Shown here: piece by piece, positions 30,313-39,158 of the stretch
Layout of the letters: every line of letters begins with the position of its first letter
Position numbering within the stretch: the first letter of the stretch is position 1
NCBI GenBank assembly: GCA_001543385.1
Contig: LPNH01000002.1
Span: forward strand, 1-64,000
Direction: 5' to 3'
Origin: Candidatus Hemicellulosilyticus sp. P3
GTDB lineage: Bacteria > Bacteroidota > Bacteroidia > Bacteroidales > P3
Length of the DNA stretch: 64,000 nt
Translations under genes and position numbers: made by a program
The notes under the pieces: generated by a model
What the model was told of the DNA's origin: nothing
The model's database searches: none
The model's input: the letters and a program-made list of their open reading frames with translations, nothing else

Positions 30313-31296
30313 ATGAACTGTTTGGGACGATATCTGCGACTGACAACGTTCGGCGAGTCGCATGGCACGGCTGTCGGCGGTGTGATGGACGGGTGTCCGG
30401 CCGGTCTGAGGATTGACACGGGGCAGGTGGCGGCAGCACTGAAACGGCGACGGAGCGGCGATGTGAAGCAGGAGTCGGTGACGAAACGGCAGGAACCGGA
30501 CGAGGTGGAGTGGCTTTCGGGATTGATGGAGGGGGTGACGACGGGACAGCCTATCGGCTTCGTGCTGCGCAACAGGGATGTGCGTAGCGAGGATTATGAG
30601 GCGTTGCGCGATGTGTGCAGGCCGGGACACGCTGATTTTACGTATCTGCATCGCTACGGGATGCGAGACTGGCGCGGCGGCGGACGCGCCTCGGGCCGCG
30701 AGACGGCGGCACGGGTGGTGGCCGGCGCAGTGGCACGCCAGTTGTGTGAGAAGATGTGGCAGGGTTTTAAGGTCAGCACCTGTGCGGATGAAGAGCATTG
30801 TGTGGTCTGCACGGTGGAAGGTGTGCCCGCCGGGGTGGGGTCGCCGCTGTTTGACAAGGTGAACGCACGGCTGGCGCATGCGATGATGAGCATTCCGTCG
30901 GCCATAGGGTTTGAGATGGGTGCCGGATTTGCCGGCGCAACATGGGATGCCGCGACGTGGCGCGACGAATGGAATGAGGACGGGACGACAAGGAGCAATC
31001 ACTGCGGCGGCGTGCAGGGCGGCATCAGCAACGGGATGCCGATTGTGTTTCGCACGGCGTTCCACGCACCGGTGACGACTCTGGAGCACATGGTGTGCTT
31101 GAACACCCGGGAGGGCCGGCTGCAGCCGGTCTGCACGGGTGGCCGGCACGATAGCGACCATATCGGACGACTGCCGTCCGTGGTGGAAGCCATGGCCTGC
31201 TGGACCCTGGCGGACCTGGGAATGGAAAAGTTTAATGGGGGGGGGATGGGTCCAATGGGGCGAATGGGTCCAATGGGTCCAATAAGTCCAATATGA
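30313..31296 (+). CDS. aroC: Chorismate synthase with repeat-derived C-terminus
   Basis: ATG 30313: MNCLGRYLRLTTFGESHGTAVGGVMDGCPAGL...GGRASGRETAARVVAGAVA...GGRHDSDHIGRLPSVVEAMACW. The last residues (GPMGRMGPMGPISPI) and stop codon lie in the 9-bp repeat array. Confidence 0.9.
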   Translation: MNCLGRYLRLTTFGESHGTAVGGVMDGCPAGLRIDTGQVAAALKRRRSGDVKQESVTKRQEPDEVEWLSGLMEGVTTGQPIGFVLRNRDVRSEDYEALRDVCRPGHADFTYLHRYGMRDWRGGGRASGRETAARVVAGAVARQLCEKMWQGFKVSTCADEEHCVVCTVEGVPAGVGSPLFDKVNARLAHAMMSIPSAIGFEMGAGFAGATWDAATWRDEWNEDGTTRSNHCGGVQGGISNGMPIVFRTAFHAPVTTLEHMVCLNTREGRLQPVCTGGRHDSDHIGRLPSVVEAMACWTLADLGMEKFNGGGMGPMGRMGPMGPISPI

Positions 31297-31402
31297 CGCA
31301 TCTACCCCATAAAAGCTATTTGACCCATTAGACCCATTAGACCCATTAGACCCATTTGACCCATTAGACCCATTTGACCCATTTGACCCATTTGACCCAT
31401 TA
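31246..31402. repeat. Inverted 9-bp tandem repeat array A
   Basis: Left arm ATGGGTCCA-type units x5 (31246-31290), ~31-bp spacer, right arm GACCCATT(A/T) x9 exact units (31322-31402). The arms are reverse complements of each other. Confidence 0.95.
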
Positions 31403-31426
31403 AAAAACATTATAATTCTATATATT

Positions 31427-31990
31427 ATGACAGAATGCAGTTTTCGGTTTCTGAAGCAGAAGGGGAATTACAGGGATTTGATTGCTTATCGGAAGGCGGA
31501 GTGTATTTATGACATAACTTATTATTTTACAAACAAGTATTTGGAACGGAGCGACAGGACTGTGGACCAGATGTTGCAAGCGGCCCGGAGCGGGAAGCAG
31601 AATATTGCCGAGGGATCGGCGGCCGCCACCACGAGCAGCAAGTCGGAGCTGTATCTGATGAATGTGGCCCGTGCCAGCCTGCAGGAGCTGTTGGTGGATT
31701 ATGAGGATTATCTGCGGGTGCGCAATCTGGTGGTCTGGCCGGCCGAATGCGAAAAGTCGCAGCAGGCTCGCAAGGTGTGCGCACAGCACAATGACTCGGA
31801 GTTTTACCGCAGGCAGATTGCGCTGCGCAGCGACGAGACGGTGGCCAATATCGCCATCACGCTGATTCACCAGGAGGATGTGATACTGAGAAGACTGCTG
31901 GAACGGCTGCAGGAGGATTTTGTGAAGGAAGGCGGCATCCGGGAGAAGATGACACATGCACGACTGGAATATAGAAACAGTAGGAAATAA
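31427..31990 (+). CDS. Four-helix-bundle protein (S23/IVS-like, with suffix-type C-terminus)
   Basis: 'YRDLIAYRKAECIYDITYYFTNKYLERSDRTVDQMLQAARSGKQNIAEGSAAATTSSKSELYLMNVARASLQELLVDYEDYLR' matches the four helix bundle (S23/Avd-like) signature. Confidence 0.88.
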   Translation: MTECSFRFLKQKGNYRDLIAYRKAECIYDITYYFTNKYLERSDRTVDQMLQAARSGKQNIAEGSAAATTSSKSELYLMNVARASLQELLVDYEDYLRVRNLVVWPAECEKSQQARKVCAQHNDSEFYRRQIALRSDETVANIAITLIHQEDVILRRLLERLQEDFVKEGGIREKMTHARLEYRNSRK

Positions 31991-31995
31991 AGGAG

Positions 31996-32176
31996 AATAA
32001 GTCCAATGGGGCTAATAAGTCTAATAAGTCCAATGGGGCTAATAAGTCTAATAAGTCCAATGGGGCTAATAAGTCTAATAAGTCCAATGGGGCAAATAAG
32101 TCTAATTGGGCTTAAACCCATTGGACCCATTAGACCCATTAGACCCATTAGACCCATAAAAACCCATTAGACCCAT
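31996..32176. repeat. Inverted 9-bp tandem repeat array B with 27-bp higher-order unit
   Basis: AATAAGTCC-AATGGGGCT-AATAAGTCT triplets, 13 nine-mers (31996-32112), then (CCCATTAGA)n in the opposite sense to about 32176. Confidence 0.95.
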
Positions 32177-32201
32177 TTATTATTATTAAATCTTATTTTT
32201 T

Positions 32202-32978
32202 ATGAATCGACGGATTGGAGGTTTTGTTTTGCTGTCGGGAGTTTTGTTTGCGGGGGGATGCAGCCGTGGTGACAGCTTTACGCTGGAAGGAACGCTGGAG
32301 AACGGGGCGGGATGCAGCCTCTATGTTGAGGAGCTGACGCCGGACGGCGCGGTGTTTTTGGACAGTGTCAGGTTGGACGAGAAGGGGCGTTTTGTGTTCC
32401 GCCACGACCTGGAGTATGAGACGTTTTTTAATCTGCACAGCAACGAGCAGGATTATGTGGTGCTGCTGCCACGCGCCGGCGAACGGCTGACGCTGAACGG
32501 GGATTATCAGTCGCTGCAGTGGAGTTACCGGGTGAGCGGCTCGGAGGGATCGACGCTGTTGTGGCAGCTGCAGGATTATAGTAATCACGGGATTGAGGTG
32601 CTTACGGAACTGGTGCAACAGGATCAGGAGAACAGGCAACGATGGGGGGCGGAAAGCGCCGCCTATAAGGCTGCCAAGGAGAAGACGGACTCAGTGTACC
32701 GCGAGGCGGCGATGGAACAGGTGGAGTATGTGTCGCGTTTTATTCAGGAGCACCGGGGCTCGCTGGCGACGCTGATTGCGCTGTATAAGCAGTTTAACCG
32801 GCATGACATTATCGCCCCGGAGGTGAATTTCGACTATTATGAACTGGTGCTGGAAGGATTGGAGGAGGAGATGCCGGACAATCCGCACACGGTGCATTTC
32901 AAGAACAGAGTGGAGAACCTGCGCCATCGCTACGGAAAACCGCGCGAGGCGATAGATATGGTGTTTGATGGGGAATAA
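32202..32978 (+). CDS. Lipoprotein with DUF4369-like N-terminal domain
   Basis: Lipobox LFAGGC|SRG; 'FTLEGTLENGAGCSLYVEELTPDGAVFLDSVRLDEKGRFVF'. Confidence 0.65.
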   Translation: MNRRIGGFVLLSGVLFAGGCSRGDSFTLEGTLENGAGCSLYVEELTPDGAVFLDSVRLDEKGRFVFRHDLEYETFFNLHSNEQDYVVLLPRAGERLTLNGDYQSLQWSYRVSGSEGSTLLWQLQDYSNHGIEVLTELVQQDQENRQRWGAESAAYKAAKEKTDSVYREAAMEQVEYVSRFIQEHRGSLATLIALYKQFNRHDIIAPEVNFDYYELVLEGLEEEMPDNPHTVHFKNRVENLRHRYGKPREAIDMVFDGE

Positions 32979-33765
32979 GCTTTATTTTGTGACGGACGCC
33001 CATCTGGGCGCCGGCAGAGACAGCAGGGAGCGCGAACGCGAATTGTGCGCACTGTTGGACGCGATGAAGCAGGATGCCGCAATGGTGGTGCTGCTGGGTG
33101 ATATGTTTGATTTTTGGTTCAGCTACCGCCATGTGGTGCCACGCGGATATATACGCCTGCTGGGCAAGCTGGCGGAATTGGCGGACGCGGGCGTTGAACT
33201 GCATTATTTTGTCGGCAACCACGATATGTGGATGTTTGATTATCTGGAGCGGGAGATGTGTATTACGATGCATGAGGAGCCTGCTGTGCTGGAGTTTGGC
33301 GGACGGCGTTTTCTGATGGGGCACGGCGACGGACTGGGCCATCTGGACCGGCGTTATGATTTGCTGCGCCTGATGTTCCGCAACAAGATGAATCAATGGC
33401 TGTTTTCGTGCCTGCCGGAGTGGATGACGTTTGGCATCGCCCTGCGATGGATCGACAGCAGCAAGCAGAAGCACCGGCGAGAGGATTTATGCTACAAGGG
33501 GGAGGAAGGCGAGGGTATTGTGCGCTATTGCAAGGAACGCATGGCTCAGGAGGATATTGATTTTTGTGTGTTCGGCCACCGCCACACACCGCTGCAGGTG
33601 ACGCTGAGCACCCGATGTCACGGCCACGAGGTGCAGTATGTGAATGTGGGCGACTGGTTCACGCACCGCAGTTATGCCTGCTTCGACGGTTCGAGGCTGG
33701 AGCTTATTGACGCAACCAGCTACGCGGATTCTGGCTCTGCTGACCTTTCCAAATCTGAAAACTGA
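32965..33765 (+). CDS. lpxH: UDP-2,3-diacylglucosamine diphosphatase-like metallophosphoesterase
   Basis: 'YFVTDAHLGAG...VVLLGDMFDFWFSY...YFVGNHDMWMFDY...GHGDGLG...CVFGHRHTPL...YVNVGDW'. Confidence 0.85.
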   Translation: MMGNKLYFVTDAHLGAGRDSRERERELCALLDAMKQDAAMVVLLGDMFDFWFSYRHVVPRGYIRLLGKLAELADAGVELHYFVGNHDMWMFDYLEREMCITMHEEPAVLEFGGRRFLMGHGDGLGHLDRRYDLLRLMFRNKMNQWLFSCLPEWMTFGIALRWIDSSKQKHRREDLCYKGEEGEGIVRYCKERMAQEDIDFCVFGHRHTPLQVTLSTRCHGHEVQYVNVGDWFTHRSYACFDGSRLELIDATSYADSGSADLSKSEN

Positions 33766-34957
33766 ATTCGGAGGTGTTGTCGTCGGCGATGTAGACGGTG
33801 CCGAGTGACTGGCGCGTGCTGACGTCGATGCCTTCGCGGACGGCGATGCTGCCAAGGTTGGCGTAGACGGTCATGTATTCGCCGTGGCGAACGATGACGC
33901 CTTTGGTGCCGTTGGGACAGGTGAAGACGCGGGTGACCTTGCCTTTGAAGACGGCATGGACTGCGGACCCGGAAGCGGTGAGCAGGTCGATGCCGTTGTT
34001 CATGTTCTGGCCGCCGGAGGAGTGGGTGTAGCGCCCGTATTCGCGCGAGACGCGGGTGTAGACGACGGGCCACTGCAGCTTGCCTTTGTTGCCGGCGAAG
34101 TCGTTGGAAAGGGCGATCTCGGCGGTGGAGAGCGACGGGTTGGCGGCGGGGGTGGAGGTGACGGTGTTGGTCTTGCCGGAGCTACCTTTTTTGGCGGCGG
34201 CACGCGCCTTGGCAACTTCTTCGTTGATGATGCGCTGGATTTGCTGCTGCAGCTGTTTTTTCTGTTTCTCTTTTTTGGAGAGCTGCGCCGAAAGGGTTTT
34301 CTCCTGCTGTTTGGATGCAGCTTGGGTCTGACGTTTCTGACGCTGTTCGCGGTCAAGGGCCTCTTTGTGCTTTTTTTCTTGCAGGAGGAGGGTGTTTTTC
34401 TCGGAGCGCTGGCGCTCGAGGTCGAAGGAGACATCGCGCAACTCTTGTTCGCGCAGGCGTATGTTGCGGGCCTGGTAGTGGCGGTAACGCGAGTAGGCGT
34501 CGAAGTATTTGCGGCGCAGGTAGGCACGGTTGTAGCTTTCGTGGTCGAAGACGAGGGTCTGGCGCGACAAGCGGTCACGCTCGCGGTAGAGGACGCGGGT
34601 CATTCGGCCGTATTCGGCTTTGAGGCTGTCGACACGGGCTGCAAGGACGGCGATGCTGTCGTGGGTGCGGTCGATGCGGATGTCGAGCAGGTTGAGCTGG
34701 CCGTTGATGTTGTTGATGAGACGGGTGCGCTCTTTGATTTTTTTGTTGAGGGCGTCGAGCTGACGGGCGGTGAGCCGGGTGTTTTTTCGCGCGGTGGCCA
34801 ACTCGGCGTTCAGCCGCTTGATTTCTTTTTCAAGCTTTGTTTTTTCTTTTTCGAGCTGTGTTTTGGACTGTGCCGAAGCCGCTGTGCCGCAGAGCAGCAG
34901 CATCAGGAGCGGAAGGAGGCGGAACATGGGACGGAGTGGGCGGCTCATGGGATGCAA
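33704..34957 (-). CDS. Murein hydrolase activator EnvC-like, coiled coil + M23 peptidase domain
   Basis: Long coiled coil then 'KGKLQWPVVYTRVSREYGRYTHSSGGQNMNNGIDLLTASGSAVHAVFKGKVTRVFTCPNGTKGVIVRHGEYMTVYANL'. Confidence 0.88.
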   Translation of the reverse strand: MHPMSRPLRPMFRLLPLLMLLLCGTAASAQSKTQLEKEKTKLEKEIKRLNAELATARKNTRLTARQLDALNKKIKERTRLINNINGQLNLLDIRIDRTHDSIAVLAARVDSLKAEYGRMTRVLYRERDRLSRQTLVFDHESYNRAYLRRKYFDAYSRYRHYQARNIRLREQELRDVSFDLERQRSEKNTLLLQEKKHKEALDREQRQKRQTQAASKQQEKTLSAQLSKKEKQKKQLQQQIQRIINEEVAKARAAAKKGSSGKTNTVTSTPAANPSLSTAEIALSNDFAGNKGKLQWPVVYTRVSREYGRYTHSSGGQNMNNGIDLLTASGSAVHAVFKGKVTRVFTCPNGTKGVIVRHGEYMTVYANLGSIAVREGIDVSTRQSLGTVYIADDNTSEFSFQIWKGQQSQNPRSWLRQ

Positions 34958-34992
34958 TCGGAGGATGTTTTCTGTACAAAATTACAGAGAAA

Positions 34993-35021
34993 AAGCCGAT
35001 GGCGCAGAACGCCACCGGCTT
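34993..35021 (-). terminator. Terminator downstream of the phosphofructokinase gene
   Basis: Minus strand AAGCCGGTGGCG-TTCTG-CGCCATCGGCTT followed by TTT; one wobble pair. Confidence 0.65.
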
Positions 35022-35052
35022 AGTTATGCAACTGCCGTTGTTGATAACGGGG

Positions 35053-36285
35053 TCATGCCCAGTTGAGGATGCGCTTGAAGTCGTAGTCTTCGGGTGCGGA
35101 GAGGTAGCGTCGCGCCGCCTCGTAGTCGGCAGGGGTGATGTAGTCCATGATGTCGTTGACGTAGGACATGACTTTGTTGCTGTTGACGTTGACCTGACGC
35201 GGCGGTATCTTACCGGTGACAGGATCTTGCAGGTCTTTGAGGTAGAGGGGGGCGACGTTGCCTTGATGGTCGACGTAGACCATGCAGCCGGTGCACCCCT
35301 GTGTGAAGAGGGTGTGGACGCCCATGCCCATGAGCGAGCAGTAGGTGAGGTCGAAGGCGATGGGGGTGTGGCAGCGGATTTCGTAGCCCACCTCGACGGG
35401 ACGGCTCTTGACTTTGAGACCGAGCTCGCGGGTCCGGCGCTCGAGAAGGTCGTTGAAGATGTGGGCTTTGGAGACTTTGCCCAACTCGGGATGGCCGTGT
35501 TCGTCGTAGCTGAAGTGGATGTCCGAACGCTGTATCTCGTCGTTGCTGAGGCTGTGGAAGACGCCTTCGGAGATCATGGCGGCACCGTAGTTGATGCCCA
35601 TCAGCTTGCGCTTGACGATGCAGGAGATGACCATGTTGACGATTTTGTCGACGGTGATCTCGGTCTTGTTGAAAAATTCAGGGATGATGACCATGGGGTA
35701 GTGGCAGGCACCGGCTATGCCAAGGGCCAGATGGCCGGCGGAACGGCCCATGGCCGAGACGACGAACCAGTTCTCGCTGGTGCGGGCGTCTTCCATGACG
35801 GCGGTGCCGATGATGCAGCCTTGCGCCTTGGCGCTGTTGTAGCCGAAGGTGGGAGAGCTGTCCGGTAACGGAAGGTCATTGTCGATGGTTTTGGGCACAT
35901 GTATGTTGGCGATGGGATAATGGCGGTCGGCCAGGAATTTTGCGATGCGGTTGGCGGTGGAGGCGGTGTCGTCGCCGCCCACGGTGACGAGGAGTTTGAT
36001 GTCGTTGTCGCGGAACAGGCCCAGGTTGAAGCGCTGCTCAAAATCTTCGTCGGTGGGTTTGAAGCGGCTCATCTTGAGAAGCGAGCCGCCTTTGTTGAAG
36101 ATTTCGTCGGCAGTGAGGAAGTCGAGATCCTGCATGCGCGGCGCATCGGTGAAGAGGGCGCTGTAACCGCCGTGAAGACCGATGACCCGGTAGCCGTCGC
36201 GAAGGAAGGTTTTGGCCACGGAAGCCACTACGGTATTCATTCCGGGAGCGGGACCGCCGCCGGTGAGGATGGCTATACTTTTCAT
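35053..36285 (-). CDS. 6-phosphofructokinase family, probably PPi-dependent
   Basis: 'AILTGGGPAPGMNTVV...LVTVGGDDTASTANRI...HVPKTIDNDLPLPDSSPTFGYNSA'; GGDD and PKTIDND favour the PPi-type. Confidence 0.85.
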   Translation of the reverse strand: MKSIAILTGGGPAPGMNTVVASVAKTFLRDGYRVIGLHGGYSALFTDAPRMQDLDFLTADEIFNKGGSLLKMSRFKPTDEDFEQRFNLGLFRDNDIKLLVTVGGDDTASTANRIAKFLADRHYPIANIHVPKTIDNDLPLPDSSPTFGYNSAKAQGCIIGTAVMEDARTSENWFVVSAMGRSAGHLALGIAGACHYPMVIIPEFFNKTEITVDKIVNMVISCIVKRKLMGINYGAAMISEGVFHSLSNDEIQRSDIHFSYDEHGHPELGKVSKAHIFNDLLERRTRELGLKVKSRPVEVGYEIRCHTPIAFDLTYCSLMGMGVHTLFTQGCTGCMVYVDHQGNVAPLYLKDLQDPVTGKIPPRQVNVNSNKVMSYVNDIMDYITPADYEAARRYLSAPEDYDFKRILNWA

Positions 36286-36332
36286 GTTGAATTGTTGGGG
36301 GTTGAATTATTGGTTTGCTGATTTGTTGGATG

Positions 36333-36340
36333 CAAAGGTA
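36333..36340 (-). promoter_or_regulatory. -7 element TACCTTTG upstream of pfk
   Basis: CAAAGGTA on + strand, reading TACCTTTG on minus. Confidence 0.5.
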
Positions 36341-37070
36341 GCAATTAGTTTTGTAATAAAAAAGAGATTTACGGAATGATGTATATACATATATTTATTT
36401 CGGAAGCATTGAAAGAAAAAAACGAACCGGGTGCCGGGCGTCGCGACGACGGGACTGGGATGAAAAACACGCGTTTTTTGTAAACGAAGATTTCACCTGT
36501 CCGAAAAAATAATTTTCCACCGGCAAATGTGAACAGAATAAGTATCGGACGCATTCTGAACGGGTTGCCAAAAGCAGGATACAGTAAGTGCTTTCAAAAT
36601 CAATATTATAATGCAATAATCTTGAAATCAAGAAAATAAAACGGTATTGAACATATATTTCACAGACTTTCAACGTTGTGATTATTTTTTCACATGTAAG
36701 GTCAAAATGTCGGGGAAAATGAAATAAAAAAATTGCATGGAATAAAAAAAAGTGCTATATTTTTAGGCTGCCGAAATGTTAAAAACGACATTTTTGCAAG
36801 AGTATAACGAATATACGTTTCGAGGGCGGCTTGCCGGGCTTGATTGCTTTGCAGAAAAAAATTGAATTGAGCAAATTTATTTTTTAGAAGAAAGATTGAA
36901 ATAAATAATGACCTTTGCAGAGGAAAAACATGGGCGGAAGTGCAGGCACGATTGCAACCGGCAGGAATATCTGCATCCGCAGCAGCGGTAAGAGGCTTGT
37001 GCATCATGTTGATTCAAACGAAATTGCACATTTAAACATCACTAACTGTAAGCATACCGACAGCATTATT

Positions 37071-38525
37071 ATGGAGAAAGATTACAAAGCAGTATGGGCG
37101 AGTTGCCTGGAGATTATCAAGGATAATTTGGGAAAGGAGAATGAGCAGGTGTTCCGCACATGGTTTGAACCGATTGTGCCTATCCAGCTGGAGGATAACT
37201 ATATCTTGAAAATCCAGGTGCCCAGCCCGTTTTTCTATGAGTGGCTGGAGCAGCATTTTATCGATATACTGCGTCGCTCGATCCGGTCGGTGCTGGGGCC
37301 GCAGGGTATGCTGAAGTATATTGTGGTGATGGATCAGAGTATTTCAGGGCAACCGATTGTGACGACGCTGCCGTCGACAGGAGGCCGCAGCGTGACGAAC
37401 AACCGCCCGCAGGATATGCCGTTCAACTTGAATGGCGACAATGCCAAGGATCTGCCCAACCCGTTTATCATCCCCGGCATCAAGAAGGTGAAGGTGAATT
37501 CGCAGCTGAGCGATTCGTATTCGCTGACTAATTTTGTGGAGGGTGACTGCAACCGACTGGCACGCTCGGCAGGGTATGCTGTGGCGGAGAACCCGGGAAA
37601 GACTTCGTTCAACCCGCTTCTGCTGCATGGCGGCGTGGGCTTGGGCAAGACACACTTGGCCAACGCCATCGGATTGAAGACGAAGGAACTGCACCCGGAA
37701 AAGACGGTGCTGTATGTCACATCGGAACAGTTTATGCAGCAGTATGCCGATGCAGGCAAGAACGGCACGACGAATGATTTCATCCATTTTTATGAGATGA
37801 TCGACGTGCTTATTGTCGACGATATCCAGTTTTGGTCGAACAAGGCGACGAAGACGCAAGAGGCTTTTTTCCATATTTTCAATTATCTGTACCAGAAAAA
37901 GAACCAGGTGATTGTAACTTCGGACAAGGCGCCGAGCGAACTGGTCGGATTGGAGCCGCGGCTGCTGTCGCGACTGAAATGGGGTCTCTCGGCCGACCTG
38001 CAGCTGCCCGATGTGGAGACCCGCATCAAGATTCTGCAACAGAAGCTCGATAATGACGGCATTGAGATGCCTTATGAGGTGGTGGAGTATATCGCCTATA
38101 ATATCAACTCGAATATCCGCGAACTGGAGGGGGCACTGGTGTCGCTTATCGCCCAATCGTCGCTGAACCGCAAGCAGATTACGATTGACCTGGCCAAGCA
38201 GATGATTGACAAGTTTGTGAAGAATACGTCACGCGAGATTACGATTGACTATATCCAGAAGGTGGTGTGCGACTACTTCAACCTGCCGATTGACAGCATC
38301 CAGTCACGCACGCGCAAACGCGAGATTGTCCAGGCCCGCCAGCTGGCCATGTATTTCGCTAAAAAGATGACGAAGTCGTCGCTGGCTATCATCGGCCTGC
38401 AATGTGGCAACAAGGATCACGCCACGGTGCTGCACGCTTGCAAGACGGTGGTGAACCTGGCCGAAACAGACAAGCAGTTCCGCTATTGGGTGGAGGCTTT
38501 GGAGAAGAAGTTCAAGGAGGGCTGA
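37071..38525 (+). CDS. dnaA: Chromosomal replication initiator protein DnaA
   Basis: ATG 37071: MEKDYKAVWASCLEIIKDNL...; 'NPLLLHGGVGLGKTHLANAIG', 'DVLIVDDIQFW', C-terminal 'GNKDHATVLHACKTV'. Confidence 0.96.
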   Translation: MEKDYKAVWASCLEIIKDNLGKENEQVFRTWFEPIVPIQLEDNYILKIQVPSPFFYEWLEQHFIDILRRSIRSVLGPQGMLKYIVVMDQSISGQPIVTTLPSTGGRSVTNNRPQDMPFNLNGDNAKDLPNPFIIPGIKKVKVNSQLSDSYSLTNFVEGDCNRLARSAGYAVAENPGKTSFNPLLLHGGVGLGKTHLANAIGLKTKELHPEKTVLYVTSEQFMQQYADAGKNGTTNDFIHFYEMIDVLIVDDIQFWSNKATKTQEAFFHIFNYLYQKKNQVIVTSDKAPSELVGLEPRLLSRLKWGLSADLQLPDVETRIKILQQKLDNDGIEMPYEVVEYIAYNINSNIRELEGALVSLIAQSSLNRKQITIDLAKQMIDKFVKNTSREITIDYIQKVVCDYFNLPIDSIQSRTRKREIVQARQLAMYFAKKMTKSSLAIIGLQCGNKDHATVLHACKTVVNLAETDKQFRYWVEALEKKFKEG

Positions 38526-38535
38526 ACCCACTGCC

Positions 38536-39135
38536 ATGAGCAAGGTCGCCTTTAAACCGGGAACGATGATTTATCCGCTGCCCGCCGTGCTGGTGAGCTG
38601 CGGCGACAGCGCAGAAAATTATAATATCATGACGGCGGCGTGGACTGGCACGGTGTGCAGCGACCCGCCGATGTGCTATGTGTCTATCCGGAAGGAGCGC
38701 CATTCGCACGCCATTATACGCCGATGCGGCGAGTTTGTCATCAACCTCACGACGGAGGCTTTGGCGTATGCAACGGACTGGTGCGGTGTCAAAAGCGGTC
38801 GCGACTTTGACAAGTTCCGCGAGATGCATCTGACTCCTGAGACGGCTCAGATGGTGCGGGCTCCGCTGATTGCGGAGAGCCCGCTCAATATAGAGTGCCG
38901 CGTGACGGAGGTGAAGGAGCTGGGGTCGCATGATATGTTTATCGCCCGCGTGGTGGCTGTGAACGCCGACGAACGGCTGATTGACAAGGGCACACAGGCG
39001 TTCCAGTTGAACCATGCCGCTCCCCTCGCCTACTCGCACGGCAAGTATTATGCGCTGGGTGAAAGATTGGGCGGTTTCGGTTTTTCGGTGAAGAAGAAGA
39101 AAGCTAAATCATACCGACAAGACCGACTGGACTGA
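38536..39135 (+). CDS. Flavin reductase family protein
   Basis: 'YPLPAVLVSCGDSAENYNIMTAAWTGTVCSDPPMCYVSIRKERHSHAIIRRCGEFVINL'. Confidence 0.88.
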   Translation: MSKVAFKPGTMIYPLPAVLVSCGDSAENYNIMTAAWTGTVCSDPPMCYVSIRKERHSHAIIRRCGEFVINLTTEALAYATDWCGVKSGRDFDKFREMHLTPETAQMVRAPLIAESPLNIECRVTEVKELGSHDMFIARVVAVNADERLIDKGTQAFQLNHAAPLAYSHGKYYALGERLGGFGFSVKKKKAKSYRQDRLD

Positions 39136-39158
39136 TTGAGACTTAATAATAGGTATAT

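Noticed and set aside
28352-30439. 695-aa minus-strand ORF across buk and FKBP genes
   Set aside because: Antisense to two clear housekeeping genes; Leu/His/Arg-rich pseudo-protein typical of an antisense frame.
31427-31990. Diversity-generating retroelement (Avd-like protein)
   Set aside because: No reverse transcriptase, template repeat or variable repeat seen in the window; only fold-level similarity to Avd.
31246-32176. CRISPR or CRISPR-like interpretation of the arrays
   Set aside because: Units are contiguous 9-mers without unique spacers, and no cas genes are nearby.
36286-37070. oriC directly upstream of dnaA
   Set aside because: AT-rich spacer but no clear DnaA-box cluster by eye; cannot be supported without skew analysis.
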